DNA of 64,000 bases from CAXXOZ01 sp963676435 (lineage in GTDB: Bacteria > Bacillota > Clostridia > Lachnospirales > Lachnospiraceae): positions 439,409 to 503,408 of the forward strand of contig CAXXOZ010000006.1 in assembly GCA_963676435.2 (NCBI GenBank). Direction: 5' to 3'. Under the pieces are notes generated by a model. The model ran no database searches and was not told the DNA's origin. It saw only the letters and a program-made list of their open reading frames with translations. A program made the translations under genes and the position numbers. Each line of letters opens with the position of its first letter. The first letter of the stretch is position 1. Below are positions 26,181 to 35,982 of the stretch, piece after piece.

Positions 26181-26621
26181 ATGATAAACGAATCAAATGG
26201 TCTACCACCAATTGCAATTAAGAAGCATGAGAGTAAAGGCAGCACTTGATTTAAAAGAAGGAGACAGAGTACCATTTATACCAACAACAAATAATTTCAA
26301 TGCAACAGGCTATGGGGTGTCAATCTATGATGCAATGAAAGATTTTGGTGTATTGGCAGATCCTTTTCAGAGGTATTTAAAACAGTATGATCCGGACTTG
26401 GTTTACATTCCGCCTTTTTTTCCAATCGATCCAATGGAAACAGCAGGTCATACAAGTGCCAGTTGCCCAGGCACCATTTGATGAGTTTGCAGATTATTTA
26501 AGAGGCCTAATAACAACATGCATGGATATAAAAACAGATCCTGAACTTGTTGAAGAGGCTGTAAACAGATGGGCAGATGTTACAATACCAAACGCTGTAG
26601 CAACAGCAAAAATGCAGCACC
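26181..26621 (+). pseudogene. Uroporphyrinogen decarboxylase-like (methyltransferase-type) gene, broken
   Basis: Frames must be joined at least twice. A short N terminus (MINESNGLPPIAIKKHESKG) gives way to MRVKAALDLKEGDRVPFIPT and IYDAMKDFGVLADPFQRYL, DPDLVYIPPFFPIDPMETAG. The third frame continues APFDEFADYLRGLITTCMDI and ELVEEAVNRWADVTIPNAVA. This is the UroD/MtaA/CmuA fold, often found in corrinoid methyl transfer. The 3' half is missing because a transposase fragment abuts at about 26621. AGGAG precedes the ATG. Confidence 0.7.
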
Positions 26622-26951
26622 AGGCGTATCCCCGAATTCAAAGCCACTAAGAATTGCATAAAGAGGATTGATTTTTAACTGAGCAGCCCAGTCGGTAAAT
26701 GAAGTTACTTTAAAATCAAGAGATAACATAATAGACCTTTGCATACAGGAAGGAGTTCTGGGTTTAGGGCCCAAAACTGAGTATTTGTTCCTAGAGAATT
26801 CATCAGTATAGGATAAATCAAGATTCCAAAAACGGTCAATGATATCCCAAGTAGAACGAGCAATCTTATCAGGATCAGGATAATATTTACGAAGATTAGT
26901 AACAACAAAGTTTTGATAGGCGGAATGACCGCCAGAGTTAACAGGTAACAT
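26622..26951 (-). mobile_element. Transposase N-terminal fragment of an insertion sequence
   Basis: From ATG at 26951, preceded by GGAGG, the minus strand encodes about 110 residues of a DDE-type transposase N terminus (NLRKYYPDPDKIARSTWDII, LDLSYTDEFSRNKYSVLG, RSIMLSLDFKVTSFTDWAAQ, ending GFEFGDTPG). It then runs straight into UroD-like sequence on the other strand, so the rest of the element is deleted. IS1182- or IS4-like families are the best guess. The element's outer end probably lies in 26952-27080, with no clear terminal repeat visible. Confidence 0.65.
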
Positions 26952-27135
26952 GAAAAATCGCCTCCAATCGAAAAATATCTTATAAATAAAGGCGCGAAGC
27001 GCACATTTTTCGATGAAGTTGTCAAGGGTTTTTGATAAAAAAGTGGGGGATTTTAATAAAAAAGGAATCTGAAAGCCTTGATTTTACTGGCTTAGAGATT
27101 TCGAGAGATTATTATTATTTTTAGGAGGAAAAAAT

Positions 27136-28077
27136 ATGAAAATTCTTGGTATTTCCGCAGGAACAAAAAACGGAAATAATGACGCAATGTGTAAAGAAGC
27201 CTTAATGGGCGCAAAGGAAATGGGCGCAGAAATTGAATTTATTAGACTTCTAGATTTAGACCTAAAACCTTGCACGGGTTGCATTGCTTGTGTCGGACAA
27301 ATTATGCAGGGAAAGCGAAGTAAATGTATTATTAAAGATGACTTTGCATGGCTTGATGAGAAAATGCTTGATGCGGATGGTATTATTTTTACTGTCCCAA
27401 TCTTTGAAAAAGGTGCTCCGGCGATTTTTAAAATCATTCAGGATAGATTTGCTGGCCCAGGTCATGATAGAGGAATGAACACTGTATGCAGGATAATTTC
27501 TGAAAATAACGGAAATGAAGGACCAGATGAAAGACTGTTTAGAGATGATAAATTTCTATCTTTCATAGCTATTGGAGGTTCTGATTGGTCCACCAGGGTA
27601 TCGTGTGATGAAAGGCTTTTTGCAATGGTACCAATGTGGAAAGTGATTGACGATGTTGTTTTTTCGTGGTCAAAAGTTATAGCAGTAGAAGATGAAAAAG
27701 TTGCAAAATGTCACGAAGTTGGAGTTAACATGGCTAATGCTCTTAAAAATCCAGAAGATGCAAAATTTTTAGGAGATAAGGGGATTTGTCCACACTGTAA
27801 TTCTAGAAACTTTTACTTAAATGATGATTCTACAAAGGCTATATGTGAAATGTGTGGTATTGAAGGAGAAATAAAAATCGTTGATGGTAAAATGACATTT
27901 GAATTTTCTAAAGAAGCTGAAATGCATGCACATGACACCCTTTCAGGAAAAATGGTTCATGCAGAAGATATAGGAAAAAATGAAGGTGCTCTTATTGAGT
28001 CAAAGAAAACACAGAAATATAAAGATAGAATGGAAAATTATAAAAATTTCATACAGGTAACAAAACCAACAAAATAA
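27136..28077 (+). CDS. NADPH-dependent FMN reductase / iron-sulfur flavoprotein with C-terminal zinc ribbon
   Basis: The flavodoxin-like N-terminal half opens with ILGISAGTKNGNNDAMCKEA, the FMN phosphate loop. KPCTGCIACVGQIMQGKRSKC (three closely spaced Cys and a fourth) fits the cluster loop of iron-sulfur flavoproteins, and FTVPIFEKGAPAIFKI fits the flavin site. The C-terminal part has a four-Cys zinc or rubredoxin-like motif (CPHCNSRNF, then CEMCG). At 313 residues it is longer than simple FMN reductases. It leads a four-gene cassette with strong AGGAGG. Its electron acceptor is unknown. Confidence 0.8.
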   Translation: MKILGISAGTKNGNNDAMCKEALMGAKEMGAEIEFIRLLDLDLKPCTGCIACVGQIMQGKRSKCIIKDDFAWLDEKMLDADGIIFTVPIFEKGAPAIFKIIQDRFAGPGHDRGMNTVCRIISENNGNEGPDERLFRDDKFLSFIAIGGSDWSTRVSCDERLFAMVPMWKVIDDVVFSWSKVIAVEDEKVAKCHEVGVNMANALKNPEDAKFLGDKGICPHCNSRNFYLNDDSTKAICEMCGIEGEIKIVDGKMTFEFSKEAEMHAHDTLSGKMVHAEDIGKNEGALIESKKTQKYKDRMENYKNFIQVTKPTK

Positions 28078-28101
28078 AAATTGGATTTAGGAGGAAACAA
28101 T

Positions 28102-28554
28102 ATGAGTTGTCCAGTAAAAGTAACTCCACATCATGTGGGAATGTTTACAAAAGATTTGCAAAAAACCTGTGAATGGTGGGAAGATTTATTTGGTTTTAAG
28201 AAAATGTTTCAGAACAAGTTTTATCTTCCGGACTATGGCGAAGCTGACATGGCCTGGGTTAAAGTTAGCGAAAATTTTTACATTGAACTTTATGACTTTC
28301 CAGGACTTGATGATACAGCGAAAGATCATTATTGGAAAGAATATGGTACAAAGCACTTATGCTTTTTTATTGAAGATGATGAATGGGATACATTTATAGA
28401 GTATCTGGAAAATAAAGGAGTGAAAATCCTCGTAAAAGCAGAACATACACCAGAAAGACTTGGAAAACCCACTACAACAAAAGTAATATTTATTAATGAT
28501 CCAAATGGTAATACAGTTGAATTTCAGCAGTCATTTACCCCGGGTGAATACTAA
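28102..28554 (+). CDS. VOC (glyoxalase/dioxygenase superfamily) protein
   Basis: A 150-residue vicinal-oxygen-chelate protein with paired beta-alpha-beta-beta-beta modules. Candidate metal ligands are the His in VTPHHVGMFTKDLQKT, the Glu in NFYIELYDFPGL, the His in GTKHLCFFIEDDE, and the Glu of the terminal DPNGNTVEFQQS. I start at 28102, behind AGGAGG. It may be a lyase, isomerase or epimerase on a small metabolite. The tight spacing to its neighbours suggests it acts on the same substrate as the flavoprotein. Confidence 0.83.
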   Translation: MSCPVKVTPHHVGMFTKDLQKTCEWWEDLFGFKKMFQNKFYLPDYGEADMAWVKVSENFYIELYDFPGLDDTAKDHYWKEYGTKHLCFFIEDDEWDTFIEYLENKGVKILVKAEHTPERLGKPTTTKVIFINDPNGNTVEFQQSFTPGEY

Positions 28555-28582
28555 AAAATTATTAAGGATTGAGGAAGATGAA

Positions 28583-29980
28583 ATGGCAGATATGTTCTAT
28601 GCAAAGAGTCCAGGTAACAATGGATACATAAAAAATCTTGAGGTTTGTGATTTTAATAATCTTGACGGCAATTGTGGAATGTTTCAGATGGCTCTCTATA
28701 AAACTGAAATTGGGAAGTATTATCTTTATGGTGCTTGCTTTGGCGGTAATCAGAAAGGCATAATGATTAGTGATGTAACTGATCCTTACAACACAAAATT
28801 TGTTAAGCACTTTCCACTGATAAATGCGGATGAGTATCCAACAACAATAACTCCTAAAATTCAGGTTGCTGACGATCTTTTGATTTGTGCAATGTGTGCT
28901 GGAAGTGGTCCGGGAGCAATAGTCACTCAAGATGAGCTACTAAAGACAAACTCTCAGACAGGTATAAGAATCTATTCGATAAAAGAGGATCCCGAGAATC
29001 CAGTGTTTTTAAGCTATTGGGATTGTGGCGTTCCGCATTCCTTTGGTGTACATAGGTTCATGTATAATGGAGGTAGATACGTACACCTTTCAAGTGAAGC
29101 AAAGGGGTTTGAAGGATCAATATACATAATTGTTGATATTGAAGATCCAAGGAATCCTAAAGAAGTAGGAAGGTGGTGGTCTCCGGAACAATATGCTGAT
29201 GGGTACCCGGGACGTACATATGATCAACACGCACCTCATGTTCCAGAATTTATGGACAAAGGATGGTTGCACGGTCCACCTTTTGTAAGGAACGGAATGG
29301 CTTATTGTGGCTATGGAGGCGATGGTCTTTATATATTAGATGTAAATGATGTTACAAGACCAAGGTGTGTCGGTAATCTGAGACTTCAGCCAACATTTTC
29401 AAGCAGTCTTGCTGGTGCAAGAACACACACCGCACTGCCATTACCGGGTAGAGACTTAGTGGTAGTAACAAATGAAGGTGAAAGGTTTCAATTCTTTAAA
29501 CCAGGCTCAATAAAACAAGCCCAGGCATTAAATAATATACATATGGTTGATGTAAGTGATCCCGCTATGCCTACTTTAATAGCCGAGTTCCCTTACCCGG
29601 AAGTTCCAAAAGATTTTCCGTATCCAAATTTTAATATTATGAATTTAGAATGCCAAGGACCTTTTGGACCACATAACCTGCATGAACCTATGGATGGAAA
29701 ACCATGGTTAGAACAAAGAGGTGATATAGTTTACTGTTGCTACTTTGCAGCAGGTCTTAGGATATATGATGTCTCTGATCCGTACTATATAAAAGAAATC
29801 GCATATTTTATACCTCCAAATCCTATCAAAAAACCTGAAGAATCATTTTTTCCTGGTTTTCCAGGACCAAGAAATGCAACTACTGAAGATGTGGTGGTTG
29901 ATGATAGAGGTTACATATTTATTGATGCATTGGATGATGGTTTCTACGTGCTTAAAAGAAGCAATACAAAAGTAATTTAA
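28583..29980 (+). CDS. LVIVD-repeat beta-propeller protein
   Basis: A 465-residue soluble protein made of repeats of the LVIVD type, which build beta-propellers: GIMISDVTDPYNTKFVKHFP, GIRIYSIKEDPENPVFLSYW, IYIIVDIEDPRNPKEVGRWW, LYILDVNDVTRPRCVGNL and LRIYDVSDPYYIKEIAYF. No signal peptide is seen, so it acts inside the cell. The several conserved His residues could bind a metal or cofactor. The start at 28583 (MADMFYAKS) follows GAGGAAG. Its activity is not established; the cassette context suggests a catabolic enzyme. Confidence 0.75.
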   Translation: MADMFYAKSPGNNGYIKNLEVCDFNNLDGNCGMFQMALYKTEIGKYYLYGACFGGNQKGIMISDVTDPYNTKFVKHFPLINADEYPTTITPKIQVADDLLICAMCAGSGPGAIVTQDELLKTNSQTGIRIYSIKEDPENPVFLSYWDCGVPHSFGVHRFMYNGGRYVHLSSEAKGFEGSIYIIVDIEDPRNPKEVGRWWSPEQYADGYPGRTYDQHAPHVPEFMDKGWLHGPPFVRNGMAYCGYGGDGLYILDVNDVTRPRCVGNLRLQPTFSSSLAGARTHTALPLPGRDLVVVTNEGERFQFFKPGSIKQAQALNNIHMVDVSDPAMPTLIAEFPYPEVPKDFPYPNFNIMNLECQGPFGPHNLHEPMDGKPWLEQRGDIVYCCYFAAGLRIYDVSDPYYIKEIAYFIPPNPIKKPEESFFPGFPGPRNATTEDVVVDDRGYIFIDALDDGFYVLKRSNTKVI

Positions 29981-29998
29981 TCAAAGAAAGGAAAAGCT

Positions 29999-30307
29999 AT
30001 GAATAATATTGAGGGTAAATGGGATGTAACGGTGCATACTTTTTTAGGTGATCAGTTTTCAGTTCATGAATTTAAGATTAACGGAAACGAACTTAAGGGT
30101 AATGTAACTGATAAAGGAAATGGTGCACAGTCAGAAATAGTTGAAGGTACCGTGGATGGTGAGAATTTTGAATATCAATTCAGTATAAAAATTCCAATTG
30201 GTAAATTACGCTTTCGAATGAAAGGTGAACTACTTGCAGATGGTACAATAAAAGGTATATCAAAAAATGCTATGGGCAAATTTGAATTTGTCGGAAAAAG
30301 AATTTAA
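29999..30307 (+). CDS. Small lipocalin-like beta-barrel protein, unknown function
   Basis: A 102-residue protein: NIEGKWDVTVHTFLGDQFSV, NELKGNVTDKGNGAQSEIVE, GENFEYQFSIKIPIGKLRFR and ADGTIKGISKNAMGKFEFVG. Alternating strands with G-W near the start suggest a small lipocalin-like barrel that binds a hydrophobic ligand. It lies 18 bases after the LVIVD gene with its own AAAGGAAA site, the last gene of the cassette. No catalytic residues can be named. Confidence 0.6.
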   Translation: MNNIEGKWDVTVHTFLGDQFSVHEFKINGNELKGNVTDKGNGAQSEIVEGTVDGENFEYQFSIKIPIGKLRFRMKGELLADGTIKGISKNAMGKFEFVGKRI

Positions 30308-30421
30308 TTGCAATAGAAAAATTGAGGCATCCATCAGTGATAATAACTGGAATGGTTGCCTTAATTATAAATATTTAATATAATAACAATGAAGTGATGT
30401 GTTTGAAACGAGGTGTTGTTC

Positions 30422-31315
30422 ATGAATGATCTGCAAATTGATTATTTCCTTGCTGTAGCAAGAAATTTAAATTTTACAAAAACTGCAGAGGAACTTTATG
30501 TTACTCAACCAGCTGTAAGCAGGCAGATTTCATTTTTGGAAAAAGAATTGGATGTAACTCTATTTGACAGGACAAATAAAACAACCATACTTACTGAGGC
30601 TGGCAGCCTATATTTTGAATATTTTGAAAAATATAGAGAAGAACTCAAACAAATAAAATCCAAGTTGAAAGAATATAACCAAGGTGTTAATGGAAAAATA
30701 CGTTTGGGGTGCATGGAAGGATGGGACTTGTCAGGATTTTTTCCAAAAGTCATAGACGGATTTTTAAAAGATTATCCCAATGTAAAACTTGAACTTGAAT
30801 GCTATAGTATCAAAAATTTAGCTCAAGCTCTAAAAAATGAAAGTATTGATGTAGCTTTATCCATTGATATTACATTGAAAGATATTGAAAATTTAGAGTT
30901 TAAAGAGATAACCGAAATACAAAAAATAATTCTTTTTTCTAAAAGGCACAGATTAAGTATTAATTGCGAACTTACACCTAAGGATTTTAAAGATGAAACT
31001 TTTTTTGTTTTATCGAATGATGAGGCTTCTTATGCAGGGGAAATAGTTATTGATGACATGAAAAGACTATACGGATTTAAACCCAAACTACAATATGTAC
31101 ATAATATAGATTCAATGAATGCATGTGTTCATAATGGGATGGGAGTTGCAATTTTAGACAGCTGGTCTTCGGCAAAACAAATGGAAGATTTAAGATATAT
31201 TCCAATTGAAAGTAAACATAAGATTATTTTAGCCTGGAAAAATAAAAAGGCTAGCGATCTTGTTCATGTTTTTTCAAATGAAATAAAATTTATTCATGAA
31301 AAGCAAAAGAAATAA
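30422..31315 (+). CDS. LysR-family transcriptional regulator
   Basis: A full-length 297-residue LysR regulator. The N-terminal helix-turn-helix reads FLAVARNLNFTKTAEELYVT and QPAVSRQISFLEKELDVTLF, and the C-terminal ligand-binding domain follows (IRLGCMEGWDLSGFFPKVID). The start at 30422 follows GAGGTG. It is the nearest regulator to the cassette upstream and is convergent with the DAHP-synthase gene; either set could be its target. Confidence 0.9.
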   Translation: MNDLQIDYFLAVARNLNFTKTAEELYVTQPAVSRQISFLEKELDVTLFDRTNKTTILTEAGSLYFEYFEKYREELKQIKSKLKEYNQGVNGKIRLGCMEGWDLSGFFPKVIDGFLKDYPNVKLELECYSIKNLAQALKNESIDVALSIDITLKDIENLEFKEITEIQKIILFSKRHRLSINCELTPKDFKDETFFVLSNDEASYAGEIVIDDMKRLYGFKPKLQYVHNIDSMNACVHNGMGVAILDSWSSAKQMEDLRYIPIESKHKIILAWKNKKASDLVHVFSNEIKFIHEKQKK

Positions 31316-31325
31316 TTTTAATAAA

Positions 31326-31364
31326 AGAGCTTTTTGATGAATTGAATCGACATCAAAAAGCTTA
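31326..31364. terminator. Bidirectional terminator between lysR and aroF-like gene
   Basis: AGCTTTTTGATG (31328-31339) and CATCAAAAAGCT (31351-31362) form a perfect 12-base-pair stem, with A/T-rich flanks on both sides suited to termination of both convergent genes. Confidence 0.8.
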
Positions 31365-31372
31365 TTAATTTA

Positions 31373-32403
31373 TTATAAAAGATCAGCTATTGTATATAAA
31401 AGTTTTTCGCTGTCATCCCATCCAAGACACGGATCGGTGATTGAGCGACCATAAATACCCTCCCCAATCTTTTGAGCTCCTTCTTCTAAATAACTTTCAA
31501 TCATTAATCCTTTTACTAATTTATTTATATCTTCAGAGTTCTTCATGCTATAAATTATTTCTTTTGAAATTCTAATCTGTTCTTTGAATTGTTTATTTGA
31601 GTTTGAATGATTTGTGTCAATAATGACTGCTGGATTTGAAATTTTTCGACTATAATACAACTCATTAAGTTTTACAAGATCTTCATAGTGGTAATTGGGA
31701 ACACTATGACCATGCTTGTTTACTGCTCCACGTAAAATACTATGAGTCGATGGATTTCCTAATGACTCTGACTCCCAACCATTACTAAAGAATGTATGTC
31801 CCTTTTGAGCTTCTTCAATCGCGTGCAACATTATAGAAAGGTCTCCACTGGTAGGATTTTTCATTCCGGTAGCGATTTCTAAACTACTAGCCATGAAATG
31901 GTGTTGCGGGTTTTCTACTGAACGTGCCCCAACTGCATGATATGAGAGTAAATCATCTAAATATAAACAATTTTCTGGATAAAGCATTTCATCGGCAGCT
32001 GTTAAACCAGTTTCTGTAATAGATTTAAGATGCATTTTCCTTATTGCTTTTATTCCTTTGGCTATGTCGGACTTTTCTTCCGGGTTTGGTTGGTGTAGCA
32101 TGCCTTTGTATCCAACACACGTTGTTCTAGGTTTATTGGTATAAATTCGTGGTATTATTATTAACTTACTTTTTGTTTTTTCTTGTACTTTAACTAATCT
32201 ATTAACATATTCAAGAAGTGTATTTTTCATTTTCGGCTGAACATGGTCCAATAATAATTAAAAAATTTATCACTTATCCCCGACAAGACATCATTTATTT
32301 CATTATCACGTTTTTCTTTTAGTTCTGCTATTTTCCGAGAAATAGGGTATTCATTTTTGATTTCTTCAAAGCTTGGTATTTTTTTAATTGGTCTAATATT
32401 CAT
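31373..32403 (-). pseudogene. 3-deoxy-7-phosphoheptulonate (DAHP) synthase, class I, frameshifted
   Basis: First step of aromatic biosynthesis (erythrose-4-phosphate plus PEP). The N-terminal frame from 32403 (MNIRPIKKIPSFEEIKNEYP) stops early. The remaining frame carries KLIIIPRIYTNKPRTT, GVGYKGMLHQP-like VGYKGMLHQP, GARSVENPQHHFMAS, EIATGMKNPTSGDLS and IDTNHSNSNKQF. The frames rejoin as DKFLIIIGPCSAENE if one base is removed from the T6 run at about 32264-32269. The joined length is ~343, normal for AroF/AroG. It is oddly placed beside a catabolic gene set. Confidence 0.82.
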
Positions 32404-32412
32404 AAATTTTCC

Positions 32413-33471
32413 TTAAAAATCTTTTGCAGTTTCTTTACCTTCCATTATTCTAAGTGCCCCAAAAGCTAAAGCTTCCATTTCTTTTTCACCAGGCATAACA
32501 ATTACAGGTAAAAGATTTTCAATTTTAATAGAAATCATGTCAGTTAACATTTCAGAGTATGCAAGACCGCCTGTTAAAATGACCGCATCAATTGGTTCAT
32601 TAAAAACGCACATCATTATTCCGATTCCTTTTGCAATTTGTAATGCTTGTGCTTTATAAATGAGTAGAGCATGTTTGTCGCCATTGGAAATCATTTTTTC
32701 CACCTCTCTCAAGTCATGAGTACCTAGATGAGCCTTCATACCACCTTCTCCACGTATTTTTTTCATCATTTCATCTTTAGTGTATTTTCCGCTATAGCAA
32801 AGTTCAACCAAATACATTAGATTTAAACTACCTGATCGATCGGGTGAAAAAGGTCCGGCATCATCAGAAACAGAGTCTATTATTCTTCCATGAGAATGTG
32901 CCGTAACACTAACTCCGCCGCCCATATGAGCAACAACATAGTTCATATCCTCATAATTTTTGCCGACTTTTTTTGAATAGTTCATTGCTACTGCTCTTGA
33001 GTTTAATATATGTGCAAAACTTTGACGCTCTATTTCAGGAAATCCGGTAATTTTTGCTTCTTTAATCATTTCGTCTGCAACAACAGCATCATAAATATAA
33101 GAGGGGATATTTAAGGGCTCTGCAATTTCTGAAGCAATTAAGGCGCCTAAATTTGAAGCATGCTGCATACGAGGATGCTTAATTAAGAAATCCTTCATCG
33201 ATTGATTAACTTTATATCCACCAGTCTTGATGGGAGGTAGCATTCCGCCTCTTCCAACCACACAGGATAATGTGTCTAACTCAATATTATTTTCTTGTAG
33301 TGAATTTATTACAAGAGTTTTTCGGAAATTTAATTGTTCCACAATTTCTTTAAATTTACATAATTCATTTTTTGTATGTTCTATAGAAATTGACATTATT
33401 TCTACTTCGTTTTCGTATACAGATATTTTTGTACTTGTTGAACCAGGGTTAATAACTAAAATTCTAAACAT
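32413..33471 (-). CDS. buk: Butyrate kinase (branched/short-chain acyl kinase)
   Basis: ASKHA-fold acid kinase that converts an acyl phosphate and ADP into the free acid and ATP. It has the N-terminal phosphate loop ILVINPGSTSTKISVYENE, the substrate segment NSRAVAMNY, HMGGGVSVTAHSHGRIID and the adenosine motif DAVILTGGLAYS. Length 352 fits Buk. Its partner phosphate butyryltransferase is encoded 4.5 kb away at 37988, on the other side of iorAB. Here the acyl group may come from an amino acid rather than from butyryl-CoA. Confidence 0.93.
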   Translation of the reverse strand: MFRILVINPGSTSTKISVYENEVEIMSISIEHTKNELCKFKEIVEQLNFRKTLVINSLQENNIELDTLSCVVGRGGMLPPIKTGGYKVNQSMKDFLIKHPRMQHASNLGALIASEIAEPLNIPSYIYDAVVADEMIKEAKITGFPEIERQSFAHILNSRAVAMNYSKKVGKNYEDMNYVVAHMGGGVSVTAHSHGRIIDSVSDDAGPFSPDRSGSLNLMYLVELCYSGKYTKDEMMKKIRGEGGMKAHLGTHDLREVEKMISNGDKHALLIYKAQALQIAKGIGIMMCVFNEPIDAVILTGGLAYSEMLTDMISIKIENLLPVIVMPGEKEMEALAFGALRIMEGKETAKDF

Positions 33472-33722
33472 ATTTCTCTCGCTTTCTTTGGTGTATATTT
33501 TTAGTCAAAACAAATAAATTCATACTTAAATAATAATATAAATAAACTTTATTGTATAATTGCTTTATATTAATAATATCAATAACAAAATCATTATCTA
33601 TATAAATTTTAAAATTAATGCTAATTGAATAATACCAGAAACATTAAATCCTAAAGTTCATAAGAAAAAATATATCTGGCATTATTTTATATATTGATTA
33701 ATATATTTGTATTTTGAATATA

Positions 33723-35125
33723 TTATATTATGTTAGGAAAAGCAATACTTATTACAACAGCTACTATTGCTGCAAGAGTCGTCCAAATAACTGTTTGCCA
33801 CAAATAAGGAACATAAGATTCTTTGTGGCTTGTATGTGCTAGCTTTTGCATGAATAATATTGTACCATTCCATGGGAGAGACTCAAAGGTGATTGATGTT
33901 ATTACTATAATACGTAAAACAAGGTTCATGTTGGGATTTAAATCAGGAATAGCTGATGCCATCCCAACTATAACACCTACAGTTATAATGATACATGCGG
34001 GAGGAGATCCTGTAAGTAGTACAATTACTGCTCCGACAATAAATGCAACCAACATAATATTGAAGCCTAAAGAACTTAAACCATGTATTATTTCACCGAA
34101 AGCCTTTGTTCCTTCTATTACTGCCGCTAATGCTGCAGGAGTGGCAATCATCATAAGTGCCCCAGGATATGTTTCTGAACCTGCATTTAGAGTATTTCTT
34201 AGAGCTGTTAGCCCATTAACTTTAATCCATTTTTTTCACGTGGTATATAATGTTGCATAAAAATTACATTTACAAGTATACCCAAAGTAAGTGCAATTGC
34301 TATATGTACATGGATTATTGTGTAAAAAATAAAAACTGTAATAAGTGGAGTGATGGCTAAAAGAAAAGGTGGTAATTTACGTCCATCTTCAGAAGCAACA
34401 GGTGGTACGGTGTCCAATTCAAAATGTTTTCCATTTTTTCTGTCTTTGTTTATCATATAAAGTAAGGTAAAGTAACCACCAATACCAATTATTAATGCAG
34501 CAACAATACCTGGTACAAGACCTGATACTGAGCTAACTTCATACCCTGCCCCTGTAAATGCACCAACAGCCAAAACATTCATTATTTGTGGTGCTCCAGG
34601 AGCTGCAACAAATGCACAATTTAAAACAAGCATTCCAGGGACAAAACGTCTTGGAATATCACATACCTCAGCAATAATTAGCGCGACAGGAAACATTGTA
34701 AAAATCTGTACATATGCGTCGATACCGCCCATTGTACACAAACCTGAAACGAGCAACATTAATAACAATCCCACTTTAATTTTTTTATCATCAGATTGCT
34801 TTTCATTAATGAATTTTTTCATTAATGTTTTTGCAATTGAAGTGGCAGCACCAGTATCAGCATATAATTTTCCTAAAATAACTCCAAGGAATACTATTGA
34901 AAATACTGCCGACATCATTGTGATTAACCCACCAACATAAGTGGTTTCTGATACAGCATCACCAACAAAAGAAGTTAAAGGATTAAGTGAATTTGTTAAT
35001 GCAACTATAACTGCACAAATAGCTGCAACATAATAAGTTGTAAAACCTTTGTAAGTTAGTATTAAAAAAACAATTAATGCAACAATAATACCTATTAAAC
35101 CTATTGACATTTCATAAACCTCCAT
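33723..35125 (-). pseudogene. GntP-family permease, single frameshift
   Basis: Two minus-strand frames make one polytopic transporter. The N-terminal part (35125-34208, 305 residues) has many hydrophobic helices and LVLNCAFVAAPGAPQIMNV. The C-terminal part (from about 34230 to 33723) has LTALRNTLNAGSETYPGALM and MIATPAALAAVIEGTKAF. The break is in the A7 run (plus-strand T7 at 34230-34236): one added base restores the frame. Joined length is about 467, normal for gluconate/organic-acid:H+ symporters. It probably imports the acid used by iorAB-ptb-buk, if functional. Confidence 0.8.
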
Positions 35126-35316
35126 AAATTAATATAAGTTAAACTTAATATAAATCCTATAAATGTGCACAAAATTTAGAATTTTTATTAATTTAAATTG
35201 TATAATATTTATAATCAAATGTACAATCACACTTTAATGATGGATACCATAAACAAATAGTTATTAAGATATTGTTATGCGGATTAAAACTTTAAAAATA
35301 GTATAAAAACGAGGAT

Positions 35317-35357
35317 GAGCCTATAAAAGTTTTATTTTTCAAACTTTTATAGGCTCA
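35317..35357. terminator. Strong hairpin terminator downstream of iorB
   Basis: GAGCCTATAAAAGTTT and AAACTTTTATAGGCTC form a perfect 16-base-pair stem around an eight-base loop, between the iorB stop and the permease promoter region. It probably isolates iorAB from the permease gene. Confidence 0.75.
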
Positions 35358-35408
35358 TAAAATTTATGGTATATAGTTTATTGGTGATAGTTAAAGTAAA
35401 AAAAATAC

Positions 35409-35981
35409 CTACTGTAAAATACTCATTCCTTTTTCTAGTGCTTTTAAATTCAAATCAACAAAAGCAGGTTTTACATTTTCCTTAATTATTTTTTCCCAGT
35501 TTAAGTTTTCTAAATTCATGCTTTTTACTATAGCTCCAAGTAATATAATATTCATAACCTTGGTATTTCCCATTTCTTCGGCAAGTTTTGATGCATTAAT
35601 AATTTTTGTTTTTGCTTTTTCATTTAAAATTGTCTCAAGTTTGTTTGGATAATTCTGTTCACCTATAAGTACGGAAATTGATGGTATCTCTAAATCGTTA
35701 ACAATTAAGGCTCCATCTATTTTAAGGTATTCAAGCCAGCGAAGAGCTTCCATTTTTTCAAAAGCAATTAATAAATCGGCTCCTCCTTTAGCAATAACAG
35801 GTGACTCGACTTTTTCCCCATATCTTATTTGTGAAGAAACACTTCCGCCTCTTTGAGACATGCCATGAATTTCACTCATCTTCACATCATAACCTGCTTC
35901 AAGTAAACCCATTGTTAATATTTTACTGGCGAGGATAGTTCCTTGTCCGCCTACGCCAACTAATAATATATTATTATTCAT
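35409..35981 (-). CDS. iorB: Indolepyruvate:ferredoxin oxidoreductase, beta subunit
   Basis: The gamma-type domain of 2-oxoacid:ferredoxin oxidoreductases: NILLVGVGGQGTILASKILT at the N terminus and SEIHGMSQRGGSVSSQIRYG in the middle. The 190-residue length is typical. The start at 35981 follows GGAGG and overlaps the iorA end by one codon or so, so the two subunits are coupled. IorAB oxidises aryl pyruvates to aryl-acetyl-CoA, reducing ferredoxin. Confidence 0.93.
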   Translation of the reverse strand: MNNNILLVGVGGQGTILASKILTMGLLEAGYDVKMSEIHGMSQRGGSVSSQIRYGEKVESPVIAKGGADLLIAFEKMEALRWLEYLKIDGALIVNDLEIPSISVLIGEQNYPNKLETILNEKAKTKIINASKLAEEMGNTKVMNIILLGAIVKSMNLENLNWEKIIKENVKPAFVDLNLKALEKGMSILQ

Positions 35982-35982
35982 C

